Shown here piece after piece: positions 16,425 to 25,574 of a stretch of DNA of 32,738 nucleotides. The notes beneath the pieces were generated by a model. It was not told the DNA's origin, ran no database searches, and saw only the letters and a list, made by a program, of their open reading frames with translations. Each line of letters opens with the position of its first letter. Positions within the stretch are counted from its first letter, which is position 1. Where the stretch lies: contig CAKQEI010000026.1 of the NCBI GenBank assembly GCA_934230115.1, positions 1 through 32,738 on the forward strand, in the 5' to 3' direction. Source of the stretch: an uncultured Prevotella sp. GTDB taxonomy: Bacteria > Bacteroidota > Bacteroidia > Bacteroidales > Bacteroidaceae. The translations under genes were made by a program, and so were the position numbers.

Positions 16425-16466
16425 CATTTTCATTCCACCCTAAAACATTTTTAGGGTTGGAAAATG
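16425..16466. promoter_or_regulatory. Long inverted repeat upstream of susC, candidate operator
   Basis: CCCTAAAA (16438-16445) and TTTTAGGG (16449-16456) form a perfect 8-bp inverted repeat about a 3-bp centre. After a one-base bulge it is extended by CCA/TGG, and then by CATTTT (16425-16430) / AAAATG (16461-16466). It lies about 100 bp upstream of the predicted susC -7 box, a usual place for activator binding at SusCD promoters. It could instead be a hairpin of an upstream-reading RNA. Confidence 0.45.
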
Positions 16467-16559
16467 ATTAATCAGTCATCTTTTTAGTTAAGAAAAAAAA
16501 AAACCGCAGAATATTCTTAATTACCATTAACATTCTATAGACCTTAGAAATATTTGTTG

Positions 16560-16567
16560 TACATTTG
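16560..16567 (+). promoter_or_regulatory. susC promoter -7 element
   Basis: TACATTTG matches TAnnTTTG 61 bp before the susC ATG. No good -33 TTTG lies at the expected distance (about 16537-16541), which fits an activator-dependent promoter. Confidence 0.5.
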
Positions 16568-16628
16568 CCACGTAAACGTTATCAATAGATAATTACTACT
16601 TACAACTATTTACCAAAACATATAAATT

Positions 16629-19600
16629 ATGCAAAAAGGACATGCTTTAAAGCCCTTGATGAGGGCTGGCTTGACTACACTCTTGCTGAGTTCTGCAATT
16701 GTTGCAAATGCACAGAACGCCACAGTTAAGGGTGTTGTGAAAGACGCTTCCGGCGAGCCCGTTATCGGTGCTTCCGTGAAAGTTAAGGGTTCTACCACTA
16801 CAGGAACAGTGACCAACCTCGATGGAGATTTCTCGCTCAATGGAGTGCAGAAAGGTCAGACCCTTATCATCACCTATATCGGCTGCGACCCGCAGGAGGT
16901 GAAATGGACAGGCCAGACTCTCGACATCGTGTTGAAGGACAACTCACAGAGCCTTAACGAGGTGGTTGTCGTAGGTTACGGTACACAGAAGAAGGCTAAC
17001 CTCTCTGGTGCTGTGGCTTCGGTTGACGGCAAAGTACTTGAGAACCGTCCTATCACCAACATCGGTCAGGGCTTGCAGGGTGTTGTGCCTAACCTTAACG
17101 TAAGCGTAGGCTCAGGTGCCCCTGGTCAGTCATCATCATTCAACGTTCGTGGTAACACCTCTCTTAACGGTGGTAGCCCTCTCGTGCTCGTTGACAATGT
17201 GCAGATGGATGCCAACCTTGTTAACCCTGACGACATCGAGTCAATCTCTGTACTGAAGGATGCTGCTTCTTCAGCAATCTACGGTGCACGTGCTGCCTAC
17301 GGTGTTATCCTCATCACAACAAAGAAGGGTAAGCGCAGCGACAAGCCAGTTGTTTCGCTCTCGGCTACAGGCTACTGGCAGAACCCTACAAAGTCGTTCC
17401 ACAACGTAAACTCACTGAAGTATCTCGAGATGATGGACGAGGCTTATCAGAACGACGGTGGCTCTGGTCATAAGCTGAACCCATTAGTATATGAATACGC
17501 TAAGAAATATGCCGAAGGCACATGGAAAGAGCCTGTATTCTACGATCCTGCTTACGACCAGAACAAGTATGGCTATTGCGGCAACACCGACTGGTGGGAC
17601 GAGCTTTACAAGACTTCATTCTCTCAGATTTATACAGCCAACATCAGCGGCGGTAGCGACCGTACTACCTACTATGCTTCGTTCAGCATGAACGATCAGG
17701 GCGGTATTCAGAGATATGGCGACGATATGTACAAGAAGTACAATGCCAACGTGAACGTGTCTACCGACATCACCAAGTGGTTGAACGTGTCGGCCAAGAT
17801 TATGAACACCTATACCAACGAGAACCACCCGTCAGGCGGTAACACCAGAATGAACCCGACAGCCTACTCAGGCTTGAGCTCATACTCTGGTATCTTCAAG
17901 TCCGACCTTAACCCATTGATGCCAGTTCGTCATCCGGATGGCAACTTCGCTGGCCAGGGTTCTTACACCAACCCGGCTGCAGTGCTCTCACAGGGTGGTC
18001 GATCTAAATTCAAACAGAACGACTTGTGGATGACTGGCGCTATCCGCATCACTCCTATCAAGGGTCTTGTCATCAACGCCGACTACACATGGAACTTCTG
18101 GAACTACAACTCTAACGAGCACGTACAGAGATACTACGACTATACAGCCGTTCCTGGCACCGAGAACTACTATCCTTGGACCAATCCTAACTCTGTTTGC
18201 TGCTCAAGCAACAACGACTACTACAACTCGTTCAACGCTTTCGCAGAATATACATTCTCACTCGCTGAGAAGCACAACTTCAAAGTGCTCGTAGGTTACA
18301 ACCAGGAGAAGAAGCACAACAAGTACTTCTACTCTGGCCGTAAGAACCTTATCGACAACACCAACCCGTCAATCAACCTCGCAACTGGCGACCAAGCTAC
18401 TGGTGGCAGCGAATCACAGTGGGCTACCAACGGTACCTTCGCTCGTATCAACTACGACTTCGAAGGCAAGTATCTCCTTGAGCTCAACGGACGTTACGAC
18501 GGTTCTTCTAAGTTCCCGAAGGGCGACCGCTACGCATTCTTCCCATCTGCTTCTGTAGCATGGCGTATGTCTGAGGAGAAGTTCTGGGAGCCGCTTAAGT
18601 CATGGTGGGACTACGCCAAGGTACGTGCTTCTTACGGTTCACTTGGCAACCAAGCTGTATCTGGCAACTTCCCATACCTTGCTACCTACGGTGTTAACAC
18701 CAAGTATGGTGCATTGCTTGGTGGTGGATTCCCCGTATCAGTTTCAGCTCCAGGACTCGTGAGCGCAACTCTTACTTGGGAGACTGTAAACCAGATGAAC
18801 TTCGGTATCGACGCAGCATTCCTCAACAGCCGCTTGAACGCAAGCTTCGACTGGTATCGCCGCGACACTAAGGATATGCTTACCTCTGGCCAGGCTCTTC
18901 CTGCTGTACTCGGTGCTTCAGTGCCACGCGAGAACGCTGCCGACATGAAAACCTACGGTTGGGAGCTTTCTTTGGAGTGGGCCGATCGTTTGAACAACGG
19001 TTTGAACTATCACGTTAAGGGTGTGCTCTCTGACTACCAGTCGGAGATTACAAAGTTCGCCAACCCGACAGGTACACTCTCTACATACTATAAGGGCTAC
19101 AAGATGGGCCAGATTTGGGGTTACACCTCTCACGGTCTCTTCCAGAGCGACGAGGAAGCAGCAAAGGCTAACCAGTCGTTCCTCTCAGGTTCTAAGTGGA
19201 GCGCAGGTGACGTGAAGTTTGAGGACCTCGACAACAACGGAAAGATTGACAATGGTGACAATACACTTTCCAACCCTGGTGATATGCGCATCATCGGTAA
19301 CTCAACTCCTCGCTATCAGTTCGGTATCACAGCTGGTTTCGACTGGAAGGGCATCGACTTCGAGATGTTCTGGCAGGGTGTTGCCAAGCGCGATGTATTC
19401 CCTGGTGGTTCGCAGTTCTGGGGCTTCACCGATGAGTGGCAGACTCCTCAGACCACAGCTACCGACTACTGGACAAAGGATAATCCCAATGCTTACTTGC
19501 CTAAGCTCCACCACTATGGTGTAGGCGGTGCCAACCGTACAACTTCTACCCGCTACTTGCAGAATGCTGCTTACATGCGCTTGAAGAACGTGACATTGGG

Positions 19601-19778
19601 CTATACTATCCCGAAGAGCATCACAGAGAAGTGGTATATTTCACGCTTGCGCTTGTTCGTTCAGGCAGAGAACATGTTGACAATCACAAAGATTAAGTGG
19701 TCAGATCCTGAGACACTCAACAACATGACCTACCCGCTCAACAAGAAGATCTCTGTTGGTGTGAACATTACATTATAA
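16629..19778 (+). CDS. susC: SusC/RagA-type TonB-linked outer membrane transporter
   Basis: 1049 aa. Signal peptide of about 28 residues (ending VANAQ), then a carboxypeptidase-regulatory-like domain starting ATVKGVVKDASGEPVIGASV, a TonB-box-like EVVVVGYGTQKK, the plug domain (VRGNTSLNGGSPLVLVDNVQ, DDIESISVLKDAASSAIYG) and a 22-strand barrel ending in the typical ISVGVNITL. There is no N-terminal STN domain, so it is not built to signal directly to a FecR/ECF system. It imports oligosaccharides across the outer membrane with the SusD lid encoded 32 bp downstream. The symbol denotes the family; the substrate is unknown, and the linked GH110 gene suggests alpha-galactosylated glycans. Confidence 0.96.
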   Translation: MQKGHALKPLMRAGLTTLLLSSAIVANAQNATVKGVVKDASGEPVIGASVKVKGSTTTGTVTNLDGDFSLNGVQKGQTLIITYIGCDPQEVKWTGQTLDIVLKDNSQSLNEVVVVGYGTQKKANLSGAVASVDGKVLENRPITNIGQGLQGVVPNLNVSVGSGAPGQSSSFNVRGNTSLNGGSPLVLVDNVQMDANLVNPDDIESISVLKDAASSAIYGARAAYGVILITTKKGKRSDKPVVSLSATGYWQNPTKSFHNVNSLKYLEMMDEAYQNDGGSGHKLNPLVYEYAKKYAEGTWKEPVFYDPAYDQNKYGYCGNTDWWDELYKTSFSQIYTANISGGSDRTTYYASFSMNDQGGIQRYGDDMYKKYNANVNVSTDITKWLNVSAKIMNTYTNENHPSGGNTRMNPTAYSGLSSYSGIFKSDLNPLMPVRHPDGNFAGQGSYTNPAAVLSQGGRSKFKQNDLWMTGAIRITPIKGLVINADYTWNFWNYNSNEHVQRYYDYTAVPGTENYYPWTNPNSVCCSSNNDYYNSFNAFAEYTFSLAEKHNFKVLVGYNQEKKHNKYFYSGRKNLIDNTNPSINLATGDQATGGSESQWATNGTFARINYDFEGKYLLELNGRYDGSSKFPKGDRYAFFPSASVAWRMSEEKFWEPLKSWWDYAKVRASYGSLGNQAVSGNFPYLATYGVNTKYGALLGGGFPVSVSAPGLVSATLTWETVNQMNFGIDAAFLNSRLNASFDWYRRDTKDMLTSGQALPAVLGASVPRENAADMKTYGWELSLEWADRLNNGLNYHVKGVLSDYQSEITKFANPTGTLSTYYKGYKMGQIWGYTSHGLFQSDEEAAKANQSFLSGSKWSAGDVKFEDLDNNGKIDNGDNTLSNPGDMRIIGNSTPRYQFGITAGFDWKGIDFEMFWQGVAKRDVFPGGSQFWGFTDEWQTPQTTATDYWTKDNPNAYLPKLHHYGVGGANRTTSTRYLQNAAYMRLKNVTLGYTIPKSITEKWYISRLRLFVQAENMLTITKIKWSDPETLNNMTYPLNKKISVGVNITL

Positions 19779-19810
19779 TAATAGTGTGTAACCTACAAAA
19801 CGAACAAAAA

Positions 19811-21595
19811 ATGAAAATTAGAAATATATTGATGGCGGCTATGTTCGCCGGAGTCGGAGCAACATTCACTTCATGTGAAGACTTCACCGACTTGTCACCA
19901 ATCGATTCGTTCACCGACCAATCGTATTGGAGAACAACAGATGACTTGAAGATGTATGCCACAAACTTCTATGGCTTGCTCTCAAGTCCGTCTTCAACAC
20001 TTGATGCCACAAGTGACAACTTCGTGACATCAAACCCAAGCAGCTGGCTGTTCGACGAGACAACAGTACCTACATCAGGTGGCGGATGGTCGTGGGGCAA
20101 TATCCGCAACTGCAACTATTTCTTCAGCCGCTACCAGACCGCACAGGGCAACGAGACTGAAATAAAGAAATATGTAGCCGAGATGCGTTTCTTCCGCTCA
20201 CTGCTCTACTACGACAAGATTAAGTCATTCGGTGATGTACCTTGGTACGACCGCGACCTCAAAACCAACGACACAGAGGAGCTCTATAAGGCTCGTGACC
20301 CACGCGACATGGTTCTCGCTCATGTTATCGAGGACTTGCAGTACGCTGTAGAGAATTTGCCAGAGAAGAAGAACGCAGAGAAGGGACGTCTCCACAAGGA
20401 CGCTGCACGCCAGCAGCTTGCTCGCGTTTGTCTCTACTACGGTACATATATGAAGTACCACAAAGAGAATCCTACTGGCACATGGAATGCAGAGAAGCTC
20501 CTTCAGGAGGCTGCCAAGCAGACCGACGCTATTATCAACAGCGGTAATTACGACATCGTTAAGGTAGCCGATGCTGACGCCGACACAAAGTCGTGCGAGG
20601 GCTATCCTCTTGACTATGCCAACCTCTTCGTAATGAAGGACCACAGCAGCTGCAAGGAGTCGGTGCTCAGCCGTTTCTATCAGGAAGGCGTACTCACTCA
20701 TGAGACTGGCCGTCAGGAAGGTGGCAATGGTCTCGGTATGTCTAAGGACTTCATCGAGTCGTTCCTTATGAAAGACGGAACTCCTATCTTTAACGCTGGT
20801 TCTGGCTATAAGGGTGACAACACTCAGGAGGATGAGATTGCTGACCGTGACCCACGTCTCTATCAGCTCATACCTAACAAGCACAAGCCTGAGTTGGTGC
20901 TCACTAATGGTGATGTTCTGTTCCCGATTATTGCTAACGTTAATGCCAGCCAGGGTGTGACAGGTTATCCTTGTACAAAGTTCCACTCTGCTAACTCTAA
21001 GCAGGCTGAGGCTCGCAACACATACTACGACTGGTTCGTATACCGTTATGCTGAGGTGCTGCTCATCAACGCCGAGGCAAAGGCTGAGCTTGGACAGTGC
21101 ACACAGACAGTACTTGACAACACTATCAACAAGCTTCGCGACCGTGTAGGTATGGCTCACTTGACAACAAATCCTGTTGCTGACGCTAAGCCTATCGACT
21201 ATGGCTACAGCCTCTCTAACCTTCTCTATGAGATTCGTCGTGAGCGCCGTATCGAGCTTGTACACGAGGGCTTCCGTCTTGACGATATCATGCGCTGGAA
21301 CGCTGTTAAGCTTTTCGACAACCCAAAGACCATGTTCGGTATCAAGATTACCGATGAGGTTGCTAAGGAATACAAGGAGAAAGGCAGTATAGAGTTTGGT
21401 ACAGAGGAAGGCAAGCGTCCTGTAGCTGAGTACGAAGGTGCTAAGTATCTCTATCAGTATCCAGCACGCGATCTTGACGCTACAAAGTCTGGTCGTCACT
21501 GGAAGGATAATGACCATCGTTGGCTCGACCCGCTGCCTACAAACGAACTTATTATCAACCCGAACTTGAAGCAGAACCCAGGTTGGGAAAAGTAA
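19811..21595 (+). CDS. susD: SusD/RagB-type surface glycan-binding lipoprotein
   Basis: 594 aa from ATG 19811. The frame opens upstream at 19784, but only the 19811 start gives a proper lipoprotein signal: KIRN, a hydrophobic stretch, then the lipobox TFTSC with Cys22. SusD hallmarks follow: an N-terminal region with DFTDLSPIDSFTDQSYWRTT, the TPR helices (AEMRFFRSLLYYDKIKSFGD, YRYAEVLLINAEAKAELG, IRRERRIELVHEGFRLDDIMRW) and the end ELIINPNLKQNPGW. It sits on the cell surface as the hinged lid of the SusC pore and captures glycans. It is co-transcribed with susC and followed by hairpins at 21609 and 21675. Confidence 0.96.
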   Translation: MKIRNILMAAMFAGVGATFTSCEDFTDLSPIDSFTDQSYWRTTDDLKMYATNFYGLLSSPSSTLDATSDNFVTSNPSSWLFDETTVPTSGGGWSWGNIRNCNYFFSRYQTAQGNETEIKKYVAEMRFFRSLLYYDKIKSFGDVPWYDRDLKTNDTEELYKARDPRDMVLAHVIEDLQYAVENLPEKKNAEKGRLHKDAARQQLARVCLYYGTYMKYHKENPTGTWNAEKLLQEAAKQTDAIINSGNYDIVKVADADADTKSCEGYPLDYANLFVMKDHSSCKESVLSRFYQEGVLTHETGRQEGGNGLGMSKDFIESFLMKDGTPIFNAGSGYKGDNTQEDEIADRDPRLYQLIPNKHKPELVLTNGDVLFPIIANVNASQGVTGYPCTKFHSANSKQAEARNTYYDWFVYRYAEVLLINAEAKAELGQCTQTVLDNTINKLRDRVGMAHLTTNPVADAKPIDYGYSLSNLLYEIRRERRIELVHEGFRLDDIMRWNAVKLFDNPKTMFGIKITDEVAKEYKEKGSIEFGTEEGKRPVAEYEGAKYLYQYPARDLDATKSGRHWKDNDHRWLDPLPTNELIINPNLKQNPGWEK

Positions 21596-21608
21596 TAAAA
21601 TTGCTTAT

Positions 21609-21642
21609 TCATGAGAATATGTTTTGCAACATATTCTCATGA
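21609..21642 (+). other. 15-bp perfect hairpin directly after susD
   Basis: A 15-bp arm (21609-21623) and its exact complement (21628-21642) flank a TTGC loop. No T tract follows, so it is not a classical terminator on its own. It may protect the 3' end of the susCD message or work with the terminator 33 bp downstream. Confidence 0.6.
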
Positions 21643-21674
21643 TAATAAAATTATAGCATAATGAATTAAGGTTG

Positions 21675-21713
21675 AATGCTGCGCACTATTTTTTCAAGTG
21701 TGCAGCATTTTTC
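21675..21713 (+). terminator. Rho-independent terminator after susD
   Basis: AATGCTGCGCACT (21675-21687) pairs with AGTGTGCAGCATT (21697-21709) with one G-U pair and a 9-nt loop, followed by a short T tract. It separates susD from the GH110 gene, so GH110 may depend on read-through or an unseen promoter. Confidence 0.85.
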
Positions 21714-21736
21714 ATAAAAATTTTTATACCACTACT

Positions 21737-23446
21737 ATGAACAGATTTTCGTCTATTAATCTATCTTTTCGTCATTTCAGAAACAGAAATGCCAAAGCAA
21801 AACTTCTTGTTTTGTTGCTCTTCCTTTTGTCTGCATTCTCAGCAAATGCAGCCGACAAAATCATTAAGGTCAGCCAGAACGGAAGTGCAGCAAGCTCTAT
21901 ACGCACCGCTTTGGAGAAGGCAGCCGCAATGAAGGGCAGCCCAGTGACTTTGAAACTCGACCTTGGCGTGTGGAACATTCCGCGTGAGGAGGCAATAGTG
22001 CGCAAGTATTATGTGTCGAACACTACTTCCGAATCGGAAAATCCAGACCCATCAAAGCATATAGCCCTGCTCCTGCGTGGACTGCGCAACGTGACTATCG
22101 ACGGCAGTGGCTCCACTATCATGCTCGACGGCGAGATGTCGGCTTTCATCATCGACAGCTGCCAAAACATTACTTTGCGCAATCTCACCATCGACAACGC
22201 CCACCCCACACAGACTGAGATGACTGTAGAGGCCGACGGAAAGGACTATATGATTTGCCGCACTCATGCCACATCGCAATACCGCATCAAGAATGGCAAG
22301 GTGGAATGGTACGGACGCGGATGGGCCTTCACCAACGGTATTGCACAATGGTACGACCCTGTGCGCGATGTGACATGGCGCGACTGGAGTCCTACCGACA
22401 ATGTAGTGGAAGCTCGCGAGATGGAGCCAGGCAAACTGTACATCAAGTACAATAAAAAACCTGAAGTGCCAGTAGGCACAGTATTCCAAATGCGCGACGC
22501 TATCCGCCGCGAGGTGTGCGGACTCATCTGGCAGTCGAAGAATGTGCGCTTGGAGAATGTGCGCATCTATTATCTTAGCAACTTTGGTGTTGTTGGTCAG
22601 GTGTCGGAGAATATCAGCATCCATCGTTGCTGGTTTGCCCCTGAGGAAGGCAGTGGCCGAACCAACGCCGGATTTGCCGACTTCGTGCAGATGTCGGGAT
22701 GCCGCGGACTTATCGACATTACCGACACAAAGTTTGCCGGAGCCCACGACGACCCTATCAACGTGCATGGAACCCACCTGCAGATTGTACGCGCCACATC
22801 AGCCAACACTCTGCTCCTGCGTTATATGCACCATCAGACATTCGGTTTCCAATCATTCCACAGCGGCGACGACATTGAGATTGTAAATCCTGAGACACTT
22901 CTTGCCGAGGGAACATTCAAGGTGAAGAGCGCACGCATGGTCTCGCCACGCGAGATTGAGATAACACTCAACAAACCCGTATCTGCCGACTTGTTGAAGA
23001 ATGGCGCACGTGTAGTGGAGAACATCACATGGACTCCGCGCGTACACATCGCACGCTGCCACTTTAGCCGCATCCCAACACGTGGCATCCTCATCACCAC
23101 ACGTCAGCCATCGGTTATCGAGGACAACTATTTCTACGGCATGCAGATGAGCGCCATTCTTGTGGCCGACGACGCTCGCAGCTGGTTTGAGTCGGGTCCT
23201 GTACACAATCTTGTCATCCGCAACAACGTGTTCAATCGCTGCTTAGGTTCTATAATCTGGATAAATCCTGAGAATCGCAAAAAGGAAGGTGCTGTCCACC
23301 GCAACATCACAATCGAGAACAATGTGTTCACATTGAATTCGAAGGACGACAAGCCTGTTGTCTTCCACTCGGTGGACAACCTTAAGATAAACAACAATCT
23401 TGTTATTAGCCCCGACGGCAAGACAACCGTACTTAACGGGAAATAA
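21737..23446 (+). CDS. Glycoside hydrolase family 110 alpha-1,3-galactosidase
   Basis: 569 aa from ATG 21737. The frame is open from 21698, but that start lies inside the terminator hairpin and would put the signal peptide too deep. A signal peptide ends at SANAA (near residue 38). A right-handed beta-helix follows. RKYYVSNTTSE and DPSKHI near the N-terminus and GAHDDPINVHGTHLQ are GH110 signatures. Asp315, Asp338 and Asp339 keep the spacing of the catalytic Asp321, Asp344 and Asp345 of the characterised PdGH110B. GH110 enzymes are inverting exo-galactosidases that remove terminal alpha-1,3-galactose, including from blood group B antigen; whether this one prefers branched or linear substrate cannot be told. 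Its position after susCD makes it the locus's enzyme, probably acting in the periplasm or at the surface. Confidence 0.92.
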   Translation: MNRFSSINLSFRHFRNRNAKAKLLVLLLFLLSAFSANAADKIIKVSQNGSAASSIRTALEKAAAMKGSPVTLKLDLGVWNIPREEAIVRKYYVSNTTSESENPDPSKHIALLLRGLRNVTIDGSGSTIMLDGEMSAFIIDSCQNITLRNLTIDNAHPTQTEMTVEADGKDYMICRTHATSQYRIKNGKVEWYGRGWAFTNGIAQWYDPVRDVTWRDWSPTDNVVEAREMEPGKLYIKYNKKPEVPVGTVFQMRDAIRREVCGLIWQSKNVRLENVRIYYLSNFGVVGQVSENISIHRCWFAPEEGSGRTNAGFADFVQMSGCRGLIDITDTKFAGAHDDPINVHGTHLQIVRATSANTLLLRYMHHQTFGFQSFHSGDDIEIVNPETLLAEGTFKVKSARMVSPREIEITLNKPVSADLLKNGARVVENITWTPRVHIARCHFSRIPTRGILITTRQPSVIEDNYFYGMQMSAILVADDARSWFESGPVHNLVIRNNVFNRCLGSIIWINPENRKKEGAVHRNITIENNVFTLNSKDDKPVVFHSVDNLKINNNLVISPDGKTTVLNGK

Positions 23447-23468
23447 TTATTCCATAGAGAATAAAAAC

Positions 23469-23515
23469 AAACCCAGTAAGGAAAATGCAATTATCGCTTT
23501 CCCCTTACTGGGTTT
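23469..23515. terminator. Hairpin terminator after the GH110 gene
   Basis: AAACCCAGTAAGG (23469-23481) pairs perfectly with CCTTACTGGGTTT (23503-23515). The T-rich tail is on the left side (minus-strand GTTTTTAT), whereas the plus strand continues ACACATTAA. It is therefore better built to stop leftward transcription, although the stem may also end the GH110 message. Confidence 0.65.
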
Positions 23516-23603
23516 ACACATTAATATACAGGCAACTCATTGCTTTTTTTAGTGCCCCTTGCAAAAACCATTAACATAAGAATTCAAATAAATCTTGAAT
23601 TTA

Positions 23604-23635
23604 TTTTGCATTGTCTCCAATGTTTAGTAACTTTG
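23604..23635 (+). promoter_or_regulatory. Promoter of the fumarase gene
   Basis: TTTTG at 23604-23608 and TAACTTTG at 23628-23635, 19 bp apart, match the Bacteroidota consensus. The start site would be near 23642, about 35 nt before the ATG. Confidence 0.75.
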
Positions 23636-23676
23636 TGGCAAAGTATTCAATAAACTTTTAAAAACACTATAACATT

Positions 23677-25326
23677 ATGGCATCAACACCAGATTTCAAG
23701 TATGCTCCTATGTTCCAGTTGGGCGAGGACACAACTGAATACCGCTTGCTCAGCAAGGAAGGCGTGAGCACCGGTGAGTTTGAAGGCAAGACAATCCTCA
23801 AGGTTTCCAAGGAAGCCCTGACATTGCTCTCACAGCAGGCATTCCACGACGTAGAGTTCATGCTCCGTCGCGAGCACAACCTGCAGGTGGCTAAGATTCT
23901 CTCCGACCCAGAGGCTTCGGAGAACGACAAGTATGTAGCCTTGCAGTTCCTCCGCAACGCAGAGACAGCATGCAAGGGCGTACTGCCTTTCTGCCAGGAC
24001 ACCGGTACAGCTATCATCCACGGTGAGAAGGGACAGCGTGTATGGACAGACTTCGAGGATGAGGAAGCTCTCTCGCTCGGCGTTTACAATACATTCACAC
24101 AGGACAACCTGCGCTACTCGCAGAATGCTCCTCTCAACATGTATGATGAGGTGAACACCCGCTGCAACCTCCCTGCACAGATCGACATCGAGGCTGTTGA
24201 GGGCGATGAGTATCGCTTCGTAATGGTGGCCAAGGGTGGTGGCTCTGCCAACAAAACATATTTCTACCCGATGACTAAGGCTACCATCCAGAACGAAGGC
24301 ACCCTGCTTCCATTCCTCGTTGAGAAGATGAAGAGCCTCGGTACAGCAGCTTGTCCTCCTTACCACATCGCATTCGTTATCGGTGGCACATCAGCAGAGA
24401 AGAACCTCCTCACAGTGAAGCTCGCTTCTATCAAGTACTACGACTCTCTGCCTACAACAGGCGACGAGACAGGCCGCGCATTCCGCGACATCGACCTTGA
24501 AGAGAAGTTGCTCAAGGAAGCTCACAAGATTGGCTTGGGCGCACAGTTCGGTGGCAAGTATTTGGCTCACGACATCCGCGTAATCCGTTTGCCACGCCAC
24601 GGTGCAAGCTGTCCTATCGGTATGGGCGTAAGCTGTTCAGCCGACCGCAACATCAAGGGTAAGATTACAAAGGACGGTATCTTCCTTGAGAAGATGGACT
24701 CTAATCCTTCAGAGCTTATCCCTGAGGAGCTTCGTCGTCCGGGCGAGGGCACAAAGGGCATCGAGATTGACCTCGACAAGGGTATCGACGCTGTTCGTGC
24801 AGAGTTGTCGAAGTATCCTGTTAGCACACGTGTCAACTTGAAGGGTACTATCATCGTGGCTCGCGACATCGCTCACGCTAAGCTTAAGGCTCGTCTTGAC
24901 GCTGGCGAGGCAATGCCTGAGTACTTCAAGAATCATCCTATCCTCTATGCAGGACCTGCAAAGACTCCAGAGGGTTATCCTTGCGGCTCTATGGGTCCGA
25001 CTACAGCCAACCGTATGGACCCGTATGTAGACGAGTTCCAGGCTAATGGTGCTTCGCTTGTAATGATTGCCAAGGGCAACCGCTCGCAGGTTGTAACCGA
25101 CGCTTGCAAGAAGCATGGCGGTTTCTATCTCGGTACTATCGGTGGTGTGGCTGCCGTTCTTTCGCAGAGCTCTATCAAGAGCATTGAGTGCGTAGAGTAC
25201 CCAGAGCTTGGCATGGAGGCTATTTGGAAGATTACTGTTGAAGACTTCCCTGCATTCATCCTCGTTGACGACAAGGGCAACGACTTCTTCCAGCAGTTGA
25301 AGCCTTGGTGTCCTAACTGCAAGTAA
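23677..25326 (+). CDS. fumA: Class I (iron-sulfur) fumarate hydratase
   Basis: 549 aa, the length of E. coli FumA/FumB. It interconverts fumarate and malate in the cytosol; in Bacteroidales it works in the malate-to-fumarate direction, feeding fumarate reduction to succinate. The three 4Fe-4S cluster cysteines are visible: Cys106 in PFCQDTGT, Cys226 in TAACPPYH and Cys320 in GVSCSADRN, matching Cys105, Cys224 and Cys318 of FumA. Other family segments are [21 protein letters not shown] and [12 protein letters not shown]. It is oxygen-labile by class, fitting an anaerobe. FumA and FumB types cannot be told apart. It has its own promoter and terminator and so is monocistronic. Confidence 0.96.
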   Translation: MASTPDFKYAPMFQLGEDTTEYRLLSKEGVSTGEFEGKTILKVSKEALTLLSQQAFHDVEFMLRREHNLQVAKILSDPEASENDKYVALQFLRNAETACKGVLPFCQDTGTAIIHGEKGQRVWTDFEDEEALSLGVYNTFTQDNLRYSQNAPLNMYDEVNTRCNLPAQIDIEAVEGDEYRFVMVAKGGGSANKTYFYPMTKATIQNEGTLLPFLVEKMKSLGTAACPPYHIAFVIGGTSAEKNLLTVKLASIKYYDSLPTTGDETGRAFRDIDLEEKLLKEAHKIGLGAQFGGKYLAHDIRVIRLPRHGASCPIGMGVSCSADRNIKGKITKDGIFLEKMDSNPSELIPEELRRPGEGTKGIEIDLDKGIDAVRAELSKYPVSTRVNLKGTIIVARDIAHAKLKARLDAGEAMPEYFKNHPILYAGPAKTPEGYPCGSMGPTTANRMDPYVDEFQANGASLVMIAKGNRSQVVTDACKKHGGFYLGTIGGVAAVLSQSSIKSIECVEYPELGMEAIWKITVEDFPAFILVDDKGNDFFQQLKPWCPNCK

Positions 25327-25344
25327 TAATTAGGAAACAACAAT

Positions 25345-25406
25345 AGAGACAATGAGCGGCAACATCTTAATCCTATAAGATTTGCTTCTCATTGTCTCTT
25401 TTTTTT
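25345..25406 (+). terminator. Rho-independent terminator after fumarase
   Basis: AGAGACAATGAG (25345-25356) pairs perfectly with CTCATTGTCTCT (25388-25399), followed by seven T. The loop contains a secondary ATCTTA/TAAGAT stem (near 25364-25383). Confidence 0.92.
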
Positions 25407-25427
25407 ATTCTATTTCAAGTCTATTAT

Positions 25428-25523
25428 CACACTTTTTAGTTCGACTTTTTGTGATATTCCACACTTTTTAGTTCGACTTTTTGTAATATTCCACACTTTT
25501 TAGTTCGACTTTTTGTAGAAAAC
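25428..25523 (+). repeat. Three tandem 32-bp repeats upstream of the DUF4143 ATPase
   Basis: Units start at 25428, 25460 and 25492, each opening CACACTTTTTAGTTCGAC and continuing TTTTTGT. Units 1 and 2 differ at one base, and unit 3 diverges only in its last few bases. Each unit carries two CTTTTT words. The TTTTTG of the third copy serves as the -33 element of the following promoter. This looks like an operator or iteron-type array rather than CRISPR, as there are no spacers. Confidence 0.93.
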
Positions 25524-25543
25524 AAATAAAATAATTAACTTTG
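25512..25543 (+). promoter_or_regulatory. Promoter of the DUF4143 ATPase gene
   Basis: TTTG at 25512-25515, inside the third 32-bp repeat, and TAACTTTG at 25536-25543 are 20 bp apart. The start site would be near 25550, about 25 nt before the ATG. Confidence 0.72.
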
Positions 25544-25574
25544 CAATCCGGAATTACAAGAAAATCAAGAAGTT

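Noticed and set aside
16629..19778. SusC as a trans-envelope signalling transducer with an ECF/anti-sigma pair
   Set aside because: There is no N-terminal STN domain in the protein and no sigma or anti-sigma gene next to it.
19784..19810. Earlier start for susD
   Set aside because: It would put charged residues before the lipoprotein signal; ATG 19811 gives a correct lipobox at Cys22.
20225..21517. 430-codon open frame antisense to susD
   Set aside because: It is the complement of a well-supported lipoprotein gene; the translation shows no domain and is a codon-bias shadow.
21698..21736. Earlier start for the GH110 gene
   Set aside because: It lies within the terminator hairpin after susD and lengthens the signal peptide abnormally.
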